5,157 nt of DNA, taken from IDS-8 sp035304345 (GTDB lineage Bacteria > Pseudomonadota > Gammaproteobacteria > Steroidobacterales > Woeseiaceae). The notes beneath the pieces were generated by a model. The model was not told the origin of the DNA, made no database searches, and was given only the letters and a program-made list of their open reading frames with translations. Positions within the stretch are counted from its first letter, which is position 1. The number at the start of each line of letters is the position of its first letter. The stretch covers positions 1 to 5,157 of the forward strand of contig DATGQE010000046.1 of NCBI GenBank assembly GCA_035304345.1. The letters run 5' to 3'. Made by a program: the position numbers and the translations under genes. Shown here one piece after another: positions 1 to 5,157 of the stretch.

Positions 1-171
1 ATTGCGGCGGAAACCGCCAGGCTGAACCTGCGAGCCGCGTTCAGCATGCCCTATGAGAGCGCCGTGGCGTATGAGCGCGATCTCCAGGCGATCTGTTTCG
101 CCACGGAGGATGCGCGCGAGGGCCGCGCCGCGTTCGCCGGGAAACGTGCCCCGGCGTTCCGGGGCCGCTGA
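1..171 (+). CDS. Enoyl-CoA hydratase/isomerase (crotonase) family protein, C-terminal fragment
   Basis: The frame is open from the first base of the window and ends at TGA 169-171, giving 56 residues of a gene that starts outside the window. The tail reads ...YERDLQAICFATEDAREG, followed by a few residues ending in FRGR. This E-DAREG-x-AF-x-x-KR-P-F-G-R pattern is the usual C-terminal signature of crotonase-fold acyl-CoA enzymes. Family members act in the cytoplasm on CoA thioesters, typically hydrating or isomerising enoyl-CoA in fatty-acid or aromatic-acid breakdown. The oxyanion-hole and catalytic residues lie upstream and cannot be seen, so the reaction and substrate cannot be assigned. 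The gene converges on the amidohydrolase gene with only five bases between the two stop codons. Family assignment is fairly secure; the exact function is not. Confidence 0.83.
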   Translation: MAAETARLNLRAAFSMPYESAVAYERDLQAICFATEDAREGRAAFAGKRAPAFRGR

Positions 172-176
172 GCCGA

Positions 177-1184
177 TCAGGGCTCGGGCTCGGAGCTTTC
201 CCCGCCGTCCGGGCAAACCCACGGGGCGCAGTTCGTCCGCAGGATCGATTCCTCTTCATCGGCCAGGTCGAGGCGCGCCAGCGCCGCGATCTGCCCGGCG
301 GGCGTGAGCACGTTGTAGTCGGAGCCGAACAGGAACCGCTCGAGGCCGATCCGGCGCATCTCACGGCGCAGCGCCGCAACCGTGTCCGTACCTTGCTCGG
401 GAGCCGGCACATAGGACAGGTCGAACAGCACGCGGCGAGTCAGCGGATCGTCGCGGGTGATGTGATCGGCGAACACCGCGAGCACCTCGGCGTGGTTGTT
501 GTCCGTCAGCGGAAAGCCGCCCCCGGCGTGAGCGACTTGGACCCAGGATCGGCCTGCCTCCGGCAGGATCTCCCGGACGAAAATCCCGGCATCTGCCGCG
601 CCGAAGCTCCCGCCGCCGATGTGGATCACGATCGGCAGGTCCAGGTTCGCCGCCTCGCGCACGACGGCGGCGAGCTTGCCGCGCTCCGCCCGGTTCTGCA
701 GGTGCAACGCGGACACGGTGAGGTGCAGCTTCAACCCGACGAGCTCGCGGCTGCCCTGCCAGTGACGGAGCTCGTCGAGAGCCGAATCCTGCTGGGGGTC
801 GACCGAGAGAAAACCGATCAGCCGGTCCGGGTATCGCGCAACCTCCGCGGCCGTGAACTCGTTCTCCCGGCGCACCAGGCGCGTGATCGCCTCCGGGTCG
901 AGGCCCAGGGAGGGGAGGCCGTAGAGGTAAGCAGAGGAGAAGATGACTCCTTTATTTACATTGCCGGCGTCGAGCGCGCGGACCGCGTCGGCGGCGAGAA
1001 CGGTCGGGGGATCCCGGTCCGGCAGGCAGTCGCCCACCCGCTCGCAGATGTCGGCCGAGGCGAGGTGCATGTGATGGTCTGCGCGCCAGGGCACGGGTCC
1101 GGTTTCGGCAGGCGGCGTCATCTCCTCTGCCGCGCCCGCTGCCTGGCACAGGAACGCGAAGCCGAGTAACAGCAGCCAGCGCAT
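177..1184 (-). CDS. Exported amidohydrolase-2 family metal-dependent hydrolase
   Basis: A 335-residue TIM-barrel metal hydrolase of the amidohydrolase-2 (PF04909-like) type. Seen in the sequence: an N-terminal signal peptide with a hydrophobic core (MRWLLLLGFAFLCQAAGA) and an AGA cleavage site near residue 18; a first-strand metal motif HMH (H38, H40) in ADHHMHL; GLKLH with K152; IVIHIGG with H188; VAHAGGG with H219; and the late catalytic/metal Asp in FLFGSDYN (D289). The ligand set appears complete, so an active enzyme is likely. Family members hydrolyse or decarboxylate small substrates; the substrate here is unknown. The signal peptide suggests a periplasmic location. The start at 1184 was chosen because it puts the signal peptide at the N-terminus. 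The frame stays open to an ATG at 1379, which would add 65 residues; those codons have weaker GC bias, but that ATG has a purine-rich GAGAGAGA six bases upstream, whereas the one at 1184 has no clear ribosome site. Family is secure; start is moderately sure. Confidence 0.8.
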   Translation of the reverse strand: MRWLLLLGFAFLCQAAGAAEEMTPPAETGPVPWRADHHMHLASADICERVGDCLPDRDPPTVLAADAVRALDAGNVNKGVIFSSAYLYGLPSLGLDPEAITRLVRRENEFTAAEVARYPDRLIGFLSVDPQQDSALDELRHWQGSRELVGLKLHLTVSALHLQNRAERGKLAAVVREAANLDLPIVIHIGGGSFGAADAGIFVREILPEAGRSWVQVAHAGGGFPLTDNNHAEVLAVFADHITRDDPLTRRVLFDLSYVPAPEQGTDTVAALRREMRRIGLERFLFGSDYNVLTPAGQIAALARLDLADEEESILRTNCAPWVCPDGGESSEPEP

Positions 1185-1651
1185 CTGGCAGCGCTCGCTG
1201 CCCCGGTATCGATGCAGCGGCATCCTGGGATGAAGATGCTCCACCAAACGAGCGGCACCCGCACGCGTTTGCTCGCGAGCCGCAGCGATTGTACCGACGG
1301 TCTGGAAGGCTAGCCATGGCATCCATGGCACGGGCCGGTTCAGGGGCTGATTGAGGCGCTCTACGAGCTCCGCGTCCATCGGCAGTCTCTCTCATCTAAG
1401 GTTAAGATCACTTTGAGGCCTGGAGCCCGTGCTCGTCGAGCTGGATTACTGGCTTCCGAAGAACGCAACTGTCGATGTCTGGCTGGCATTCTTCGAAGAC
1501 ATGGCCAATCCCCTCGGACCGGCGCGCTGGCGCAAGTTGGCTGCTAGACTTCGACGCGGTGCATGGCCGGGTGACGGTCGCTACACGATTGCGATGGCTT
1601 TCTCCGGGATGGAACCCCTTGTCCTGCCCTGATCATTCCGCCTCGAGCCGC
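1185..1651. other. 467-base intergenic region between divergent genes; no convincing gene
   Basis: This stretch separates the divergent amidohydrolase and PAP2 genes and should hold both their promoters and leaders. No tRNA, other RNA gene or strong hairpin terminator was recognised. Two open frames cross it. The minus-strand one (1185-1379) is the in-frame upstream extension of the amidohydrolase. The plus-strand one (1429-1632, GTG start, 67 codons) encodes an unrecognised peptide beginning MLVELDYWLPKNATVDVW. By my count about two thirds of its third positions are G or C, clearly less than in the neighbouring genes, and I see no ribosome site ahead of its GTG. I do not call it a gene. The most AT-rich piece is around 1388-1416. 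A tandem pair of CCATGG-containing 9-mers lies at 1314-1331. The region could be decayed coding sequence or plain regulatory DNA. Confidence 0.5.
1542..1550 (+). promoter_or_regulatory. Possible extended -10 promoter element for the PAP2 gene
   Basis: TGC followed by TAGACT fits the extended -10 pattern TGN-TATAAT at four of six hexamer positions. It lies about 100 bases upstream of the PAP2 start and faces it. There is no -35 hexamer at the expected distance, so this is only a candidate. Confidence 0.2.
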
Positions 1652-2431
1652 GTGTCCCGGCTGCTGGCGCTGCTGGCGGTGTTGCTTTCCGCCGGATGTG
1701 CTTCGCTCCCGGACGGGAATCCCTGGGGAGAGAACGCCACGTACCGGCCCGGCTGGGAGCGGGTGCGGCTCTCGGCGCTCGACGCCGCTCGCGATCCGCG
1801 GGTGTGGATTCCCGCCGTCGGTGCCGCGGTGCTGCAGATCGACGACATGGACGAGAGGATCTCGGACTGGGCCGTCGAGCATACGCCCGTGTTCGGCTCT
1901 CCGCAGAATGCCGACGACTGGAGCGAAGGGCTGCGGACGGCCTCGATCCTGGCCTACCACGCCAGCGTGCTCGCCATGCCCGCCGGCGAGGGCTTCGAGA
2001 ACAGGGCGAAAGGCTACCTGGTCGGCATGAGCGCCGTCGCGGCGACCGGTCTCGTGACGCAGCAGCTCAAGACGAGCGTCGACCGCCGGCGGCCGGACGG
2101 AACGGGCGACGACAGTTTCCCTTCGGGGCATGCCTCGATCACGGCGGCGTTCACACGGCTGACGTCGCGCAACCTGCGCTGGATCGAGACCGGTGACCGG
2201 ACACGGCACGCCTTCGATCTCGGATTGGACGGCCTGACGATCGCGACGGCGTGGGCACGCGTCGAGTCGGAAGAGCACTTCCCCGCGGACACCCTGTTCG
2301 GCATGGCGCTGGGCAACTTCCTTGCCGCCGTCGTGAACGACGCCTTCCTGGGCACGGCCGACCGGGGATCAGGCCTCCAGCTCGCCGTAACCGCCGACGG
2401 CGCAGCCGTGAGCTGGCACGTGCGCTTCTGA
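1652..2431 (+). CDS. PAP2 superfamily phosphatase lipoprotein
   Basis: A 259-residue protein with the three PAP2 (type 2 phosphatidic acid phosphatase / haloperoxidase fold) active-site motifs: K140-x6-R147-P148; PSGH at 157-160, where the His acts as nucleophile; and R203-x5-H209-x3-D213. Family members remove phosphate from lipid phosphates or diphosphates, or other phosphate esters. The N-terminus VSRLLALLAVLLSAGC is a lipoprotein signal with lipobox LSAGC and the lipidated Cys at residue 16. The next residues are Ala and Ser, with no Asp at +2, which by the usual rule favours the outer membrane. Unlike classical integral PAP2 enzymes it has few clear membrane helices, so the catalytic domain is probably periplasmic. 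The GTG at 1652 was chosen because it places the lipobox at the right distance; the frame extends upstream to 1475, but that segment has no protein-like features and contains no better start. No strong ribosome site is visible. Motif 3 reads AR instead of the common SR. The substrate is unknown. Confidence 0.88.
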   Translation: MSRLLALLAVLLSAGCASLPDGNPWGENATYRPGWERVRLSALDAARDPRVWIPAVGAAVLQIDDMDERISDWAVEHTPVFGSPQNADDWSEGLRTASILAYHASVLAMPAGEGFENRAKGYLVGMSAVAATGLVTQQLKTSVDRRRPDGTGDDSFPSGHASITAAFTRLTSRNLRWIETGDRTRHAFDLGLDGLTIATAWARVESEEHFPADTLFGMALGNFLAAVVNDAFLGTADRGSGLQLAVTADGAAVSWHVRF

Positions 2432-2463
2432 TCCCATCCGATTCGGGCAGGGACGCTTGCCGT

Positions 2464-4437
2464 TCAGTAGCTCACGTCGAACCCGACCAGGTTGGACACG
2501 AATGCCACCCAGAGCAGGATCCCCGACGCGAATGCCAGCAGCACGCTCCACAGCTTCGAGCCCCAGCGGCGCTGCTCCGCCCACGCCAGCCGCGCATTCC
2601 ACAGCGCGATGAGCGTTGCTCCTGCGAAGACCGTCAGGGTCGAAACTCGCAGCAGCAGGATCCACGGGTCGAGCGTTGGCGCAAAGATCGAGAGATCCGA
2701 GGACAGGCGCGACACGACGCTTCCCCAGGCCACCAGGATGGCGATCGTCGCCACGCCGGCAATGCGCACCAGCCTGCGGGTGCGAAGCCGGGCGCCCGTG
2801 AGCGGCAGGACCGCGGCATAGCGTCGCCTGAGCACTGCCGCGGCGGGCCACGCCACGACGGTCAACAGGATCGCCCCGGCGGCGAAGGACACCAGCGGCA
2901 TCAGCAGGGTGGAGGACTTCCACCACGCGACCGGCTGGAATACCAGGAATGGCGACGTGCTGCTCACGCCGAACATGACGACCTCGCCGTCCTCGACTCG
3001 CGCCGCGAGCCGTTCCTTCCCGCCCACCTCGTGCCAGACGAACGGCGCGACTTCGCGCCATTGCATCGGTTGCCCGTCCAAGCCGGTAAGGACGGGAATG
3101 ACGAGGTCGCCGTTGCGACCGACGGTTACGCGGCCCTGCGAAAGCAGCGTAGCGAGATGGAAGAAGCTGGACTGGGAGCGGCGGGAGCTCTCGTAGGTGC
3201 CGGCCATCAGGCGCGCATGCTCCGCGGCTGTTTGGGGATCGGCGGCCCGCTCATCGGCGTCCGCCGGGAAATAGCGATCCATGAACTGGTGCATCAGCGC
3301 CCGGCGGATCGCGATCGAGCCAGCCTCGCTGCCGGTGCTGTTGAACGCCTGGAATACGCCGACCCCATCGTCCACGAGAAGGTCCAGCCTCGCGTGGAAG
3401 AACTGCGTATCCCCGTAGTGCGCGGCAACGCGCCGCCCGTTGAGATTCTGCTCGAAGAAGCCGAGCAGCATGCCGTCGAGCGACGGCACGATCTGCAGGC
3501 GTGTGCCGACCATCATGCGCACCGTTTCCGGCTCGAGTATCCGGGCGGAGTCGAGCTCTCCCTCCTGGAGATAAGCGAGCATGAAGCGCGCCATGTCGGC
3601 GCCGGTCGCTGCGCCGCCGCCCGCAGGGGAAGGACCGACGAGCTCGAACGGCCGCGCGGGGGCCGATCCCATCACGTAGCCCTTCGACATGTACGGTGCG
3701 AGCCGGTCGGGAAGCGGCTGGCGCGTCGTCGTGTTCCTCATGCCGAGCGGCAGGAACAGGTGGCGCTCGACGTATTCGTCGAACGGCTGGCCCGACACGC
3801 GCTGCACGATGTAACCGGCCAGCGCGGCTCCATAGTTGGAGTACGCGGGAATCTCACCGGGCGCATGGATCCGCTCGGGTATCCAGGTCGCCAGGTATTC
3901 CCCGAGGGCGGGCAGCCGCTCGGGATCGTCGATGATGAGGTTCTTGATCACCTCCTCGAATCCCGGCGTGTGCGTCATGAGGTTGCGCAGCGTGACCGGC
4001 TGCCCGTAGCGCGACGGGATCGTGAAGTCGAGGTACTCGTTGACGTCGCGGTCGAGGTCCAGCCGCCCGGACTCGACGAGCTGCATCGCCGCCGTCCAGG
4101 TGAACAGCTTCGCCACCGAACCGAGGCGGAACACGGTTCGGTGGGGGGCGACCGGAACCCGCTGCTTCGCGTCCGCGTAGCCATACCCCTTCTGCACCAG
4201 GACCTTGCCGTCCGCGACCACGACGACCACGGCCCCGGCGATATCGGCTTGCTCCAGCGCATACGGCAGGAAGCCGTCGAGCCATGCCTCGACGTTGGCC
4301 GCGGTCAGCGGGTGCGGGGAGGGACGGTCCGCGGCCCGTGCCGGGGCGCCGGCGATGACGGCTGCCGCCAGCAGCCCCGGGAGGACGGGAAAAACGCTCA
4401 TAAGAACGTCCGGTTGCGCGGATCGGGTGCGGGCCAT
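2464..4437 (-). CDS. Beta-lactamase-fold serine hydrolase with C-terminal membrane domain
   Basis: A 657-residue protein of the class C beta-lactamase / penicillin-binding-protein-like serine hydrolase family. In order: a signal peptide (residues 1-35, cleavage after ARA); a catalytic domain at about 45-385 with S107-V-A-K110 (SxxK nucleophile), Y199-S-N201 (YxN) and H340-Y-G342 in place of KTG; a beta-rich linker domain at about 404-500; and four hydrophobic helices near 511-533, 558-577, 590-613 and 628-650. Arg-rich loops after helices 1 and 3 indicate that the catalytic domain and the C-terminus both face the periplasm. Family members are esterases, peptidases, D-aminopeptidases or transpeptidase-like enzymes; true beta-lactamase activity cannot be assumed. 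The gene diverges from the TetR gene across 63 bases that hold paired operators. The ATG at 4437 gives a positively charged signal peptide; an in-frame ATG at 4401 is possible but removes both N-terminal arginines. Neither has a clear ribosome site. Confidence 0.88.
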   Translation of the reverse strand: MARTRSAQPDVLMSVFPVLPGLLAAAVIAGAPARAADRPSPHPLTAANVEAWLDGFLPYALEQADIAGAVVVVVADGKVLVQKGYGYADAKQRVPVAPHRTVFRLGSVAKLFTWTAAMQLVESGRLDLDRDVNEYLDFTIPSRYGQPVTLRNLMTHTPGFEEVIKNLIIDDPERLPALGEYLATWIPERIHAPGEIPAYSNYGAALAGYIVQRVSGQPFDEYVERHLFLPLGMRNTTTRQPLPDRLAPYMSKGYVMGSAPARPFELVGPSPAGGGAATGADMARFMLAYLQEGELDSARILEPETVRMMVGTRLQIVPSLDGMLLGFFEQNLNGRRVAAHYGDTQFFHARLDLLVDDGVGVFQAFNSTGSEAGSIAIRRALMHQFMDRYFPADADERAADPQTAAEHARLMAGTYESSRRSQSSFFHLATLLSQGRVTVGRNGDLVIPVLTGLDGQPMQWREVAPFVWHEVGGKERLAARVEDGEVVMFGVSSTSPFLVFQPVAWWKSSTLLMPLVSFAAGAILLTVVAWPAAAVLRRRYAAVLPLTGARLRTRRLVRIAGVATIAILVAWGSVVSRLSSDLSIFAPTLDPWILLLRVSTLTVFAGATLIALWNARLAWAEQRRWGSKLWSVLLAFASGILLWVAFVSNLVGFDVSY

Positions 4438-4452
4438 ACCTACACTGTAGGT
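4438..4452. promoter_or_regulatory. Operator 1: palindrome next to the serine hydrolase start
   Basis: ACCTACA-C-TGTAGGT is a perfect inverted repeat with 7-base arms around one central base (4445). Length and symmetry fit a TetR-family operator. It ends immediately before the serine hydrolase start codon and covers the predicted transcription start, so a bound repressor should block that gene. The binding protein is inferred from the adjacent TetR gene. Confidence 0.72.
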
Positions 4453-4458
4453 TCTGGT

Positions 4459-4475
4459 AACCTACAGCGTAGGTT
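4459..4475. promoter_or_regulatory. Operator 2: palindrome in the shared promoter
   Basis: AACCTAC-AGC-GTAGGTT is an inverted repeat with perfect 7-base arms around three central bases (centre 4467). It shares the ACCTACA...GTAGGT core with operator 1, and the centres are 22 bp apart, roughly two helical turns, so two repressor dimers could sit on the same face of the DNA. It covers the predicted -10 element and part of the spacer of the serine hydrolase promoter, and lies 25 bases upstream of the TetR start codon, so autoregulation is also likely. Confidence 0.72.
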
Positions 4476-4487
4476 TGGGCTTGTCAA
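4459..4487 (-). promoter_or_regulatory. Predicted sigma-70-type promoter of the serine hydrolase gene
   Basis: On the minus strand, a perfect TTGACA -35 hexamer (4487-4482) is followed after 17 bases by TAGGTT (4464-4459). TAGGTT keeps the important T1, A2 and T6 of the -10 consensus. Transcription would start near 4452, giving a short leader of about 15 bases before the ATG at 4437 or about 50 before the one at 4401. Operator 2 lies over the -10 and operator 1 over the start point, the arrangement expected for repression. The hexamers and spacing are seen; promoter activity is inferred. Confidence 0.6.
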
Positions 4488-4500
4488 CGAGTCGCCGGAG

Positions 4501-5136
4501 ATGAAAGGGCCCCGCATCAGCCGGACGGGTATCGTCGCGACGGCGATTCAGATCGCCGACGAGAAAGGCCTCGCGGCCGTCACGCTGCGCGGCATCGCCG
4601 CACGCCTGGGGGTGCACGTGACCTCGCTGTACAACCACGTGCCCACCAAGGAGGCGGTGTTCGACGAGATGGTGAAAGCGCTGCTCGTCGAGGCGAAGCT
4701 GCCCGCGGGAGGAGTCTCCTGGCAGGACTGGGTGCGCCGGTTCACCACGGCGATGCGCGCGCTGGCGCGCAAGCATCCCGGCGCGTTCGAGGCGTTCCAC
4801 CATGCGCCGGCACAAGGGGAGCAGGCTGCCGAAGCCTTCGAGGCGGCATTCGCCGCGTTCCGCTCCGGCGGTTTCGACGCGGTCTCGGCGTACAACGCCG
4901 TCAAGGCCACCGTCGTGGCGGTGCTCGGCCTGGTTCTCGACGACACGGCTCGCTTCCGCAGTGGAGCACGCCGGACGGACGTGAGCGGGCTGTCCGCCGA
5001 GCGCTTTCCCCACGTGCACGAAGCCGCCCGCGTTGCCGACGAGGCCGATCCGTTTTCCTACCTGGTCGATGTGCTCATCGAGGGGTTTGCCGCGAGCCTG
5101 CGTCGGTCGAAGTCCGCTCGCCGCGCGAGCGGCTGA
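4501..5136 (+). CDS. TetR/AcrR-family transcriptional regulator
   Basis: A 211-residue protein of normal length for a TetR-family repressor. The N-terminal DNA-binding domain spans about residues 5-55: ISRTGIVATAIQIADEKG, then helix-turn-helix LRGIAARLGVHVTSLYNHV at 29-47, followed by KEAVFDEMV, all in classic TetR positions. The rest is a helical ligand-binding and dimerisation domain. Its end, PFSYLVDVLIEGFAASL (184-200), resembles the F-x-x-x-L-D-x-L-x-x-G-x-A pattern of the tetracycline-repressor-type C-terminal domain (TetR_C_1). Such proteins bind a palindromic operator as dimers and release it on binding a small hydrophobic ligand; the ligand here is unknown. It is divergent from the serine hydrolase gene, with two palindromes between them, which points to control of that gene and of itself. 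ATG 4501 is the only plausible start: the upstream in-frame codons include no GTG or TTG near it. The GGAG directly before it is too close to be an ideal ribosome site. Confidence 0.92.
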   Translation: MKGPRISRTGIVATAIQIADEKGLAAVTLRGIAARLGVHVTSLYNHVPTKEAVFDEMVKALLVEAKLPAGGVSWQDWVRRFTTAMRALARKHPGAFEAFHHAPAQGEQAAEAFEAAFAAFRSGGFDAVSAYNAVKATVVAVLGLVLDDTARFRSGARRTDVSGLSAERFPHVHEAARVADEADPFSYLVDVLIEGFAASLRRSKSARRASG

Positions 5137-5157
5137 TCAGGAGGCGGCGCTCGGCGT
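5137..5157. other. Window edge: possible neighbour gene, direction unclear
   Basis: These 21 bases allow two readings. On the plus strand, AGGAGG at 5139-5144 is a perfect Shine-Dalgarno core that could serve a gene starting just past the window. On the minus strand, the bases read in frame to TGA at 5139-5137 as TPSAAS, which could be the end of a convergent gene. Too little sequence is visible to choose. Confidence 0.2.

Noticed and set aside
393..1169. Plus-strand open frame of 258 codons opposite the amidohydrolase
   Set aside because: It is the antisense of a well-supported gene with intact catalytic motifs; its own translation has no family features.
1314..1331. Tandem CCATGGCAT / CCATGGCAC repeat
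   Set aside because: Only two short copies; no larger repeat array or symmetrical operator could be seen around them.
1475..1651. Upstream in-frame extension of the PAP2 gene
   Set aside because: It would place the lipoprotein signal about 60 residues inside the protein, and the added segment has no recognisable protein features.
2432..2463. Possible terminator between the convergent PAP2 and serine hydrolase genes
   Set aside because: Only a weak GGCA/TGCC pairing with an eight-base loop and no T-run; not enough to call a terminator.
2251..4500. Very long plus-strand open frame running antisense to the serine hydrolase and in frame into the TetR gene
   Set aside because: The minus-strand protein shows a full set of family motifs, whereas the plus-strand translation is Arg/Gly/His-rich with no recognisable domain. 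Long antisense open frames are common in GC-rich genes. Only the part from 4501 onward is real.

Overview
The window is strongly GC-rich, with a marked preference for G or C in third codon positions and compact gene packing. This looks like a high-GC Pseudomonadota chromosome, possibly an environmental gamma- or betaproteobacterium. That placement is inference: the support is the outer-membrane-type lipoprotein, the exported enzymes and the gene types, and there is no rRNA or other phylogenetic marker. I see no tRNA, rRNA, CRISPR array, insertion sequence or prophage.

Layout from left to right. (1) Positions 1-171 hold the last 56 codons of an enoyl-CoA hydratase/isomerase (crotonase) family enzyme on the plus strand. 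(2) Five bases later, converging on it, is a minus-strand exported metal-dependent hydrolase of the amidohydrolase-2 type (177-1184). (3) Positions 1185-1651 are a 467-base region with no convincing gene; its base composition is less biased than that of the flanking genes, and it separates two divergent genes. (4) Positions 1652-2431 encode a lipoprotein of the PAP2 phosphatase superfamily on the plus strand. (5) It converges, with a 32-base gap, on a long minus-strand gene (2464-4437) for a beta-lactamase-fold serine hydrolase with a signal peptide and four C-terminal membrane helices. (6) A 63-base divergent gap follows, and then a TetR-family repressor gene (4501-5136) on the plus strand. 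The last 21 bases are the edge of an unseen neighbour.

The most coherent unit is the right half. The divergent gap carries two near-identical palindromes (core CCTACA-N-TGTAGG, centres 22 bp apart). They sit on a perfect TTGACA -35 element, a 17-base spacer and a TAGGTT -10 element reading towards the serine hydrolase. The simplest reading is a TetR repressor that controls both its own gene and the membrane-anchored serine hydrolase in response to an unknown small ligand. The left half looks like unrelated single genes: three of the encoded proteins in the window carry export signals (amidohydrolase, PAP2 lipoprotein, serine hydrolase), but nothing in the sequence ties them into one pathway. 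I did not find a convincing entirely new system; the operator pair with its membrane-tethered hydrolase target is the part most worth following up.
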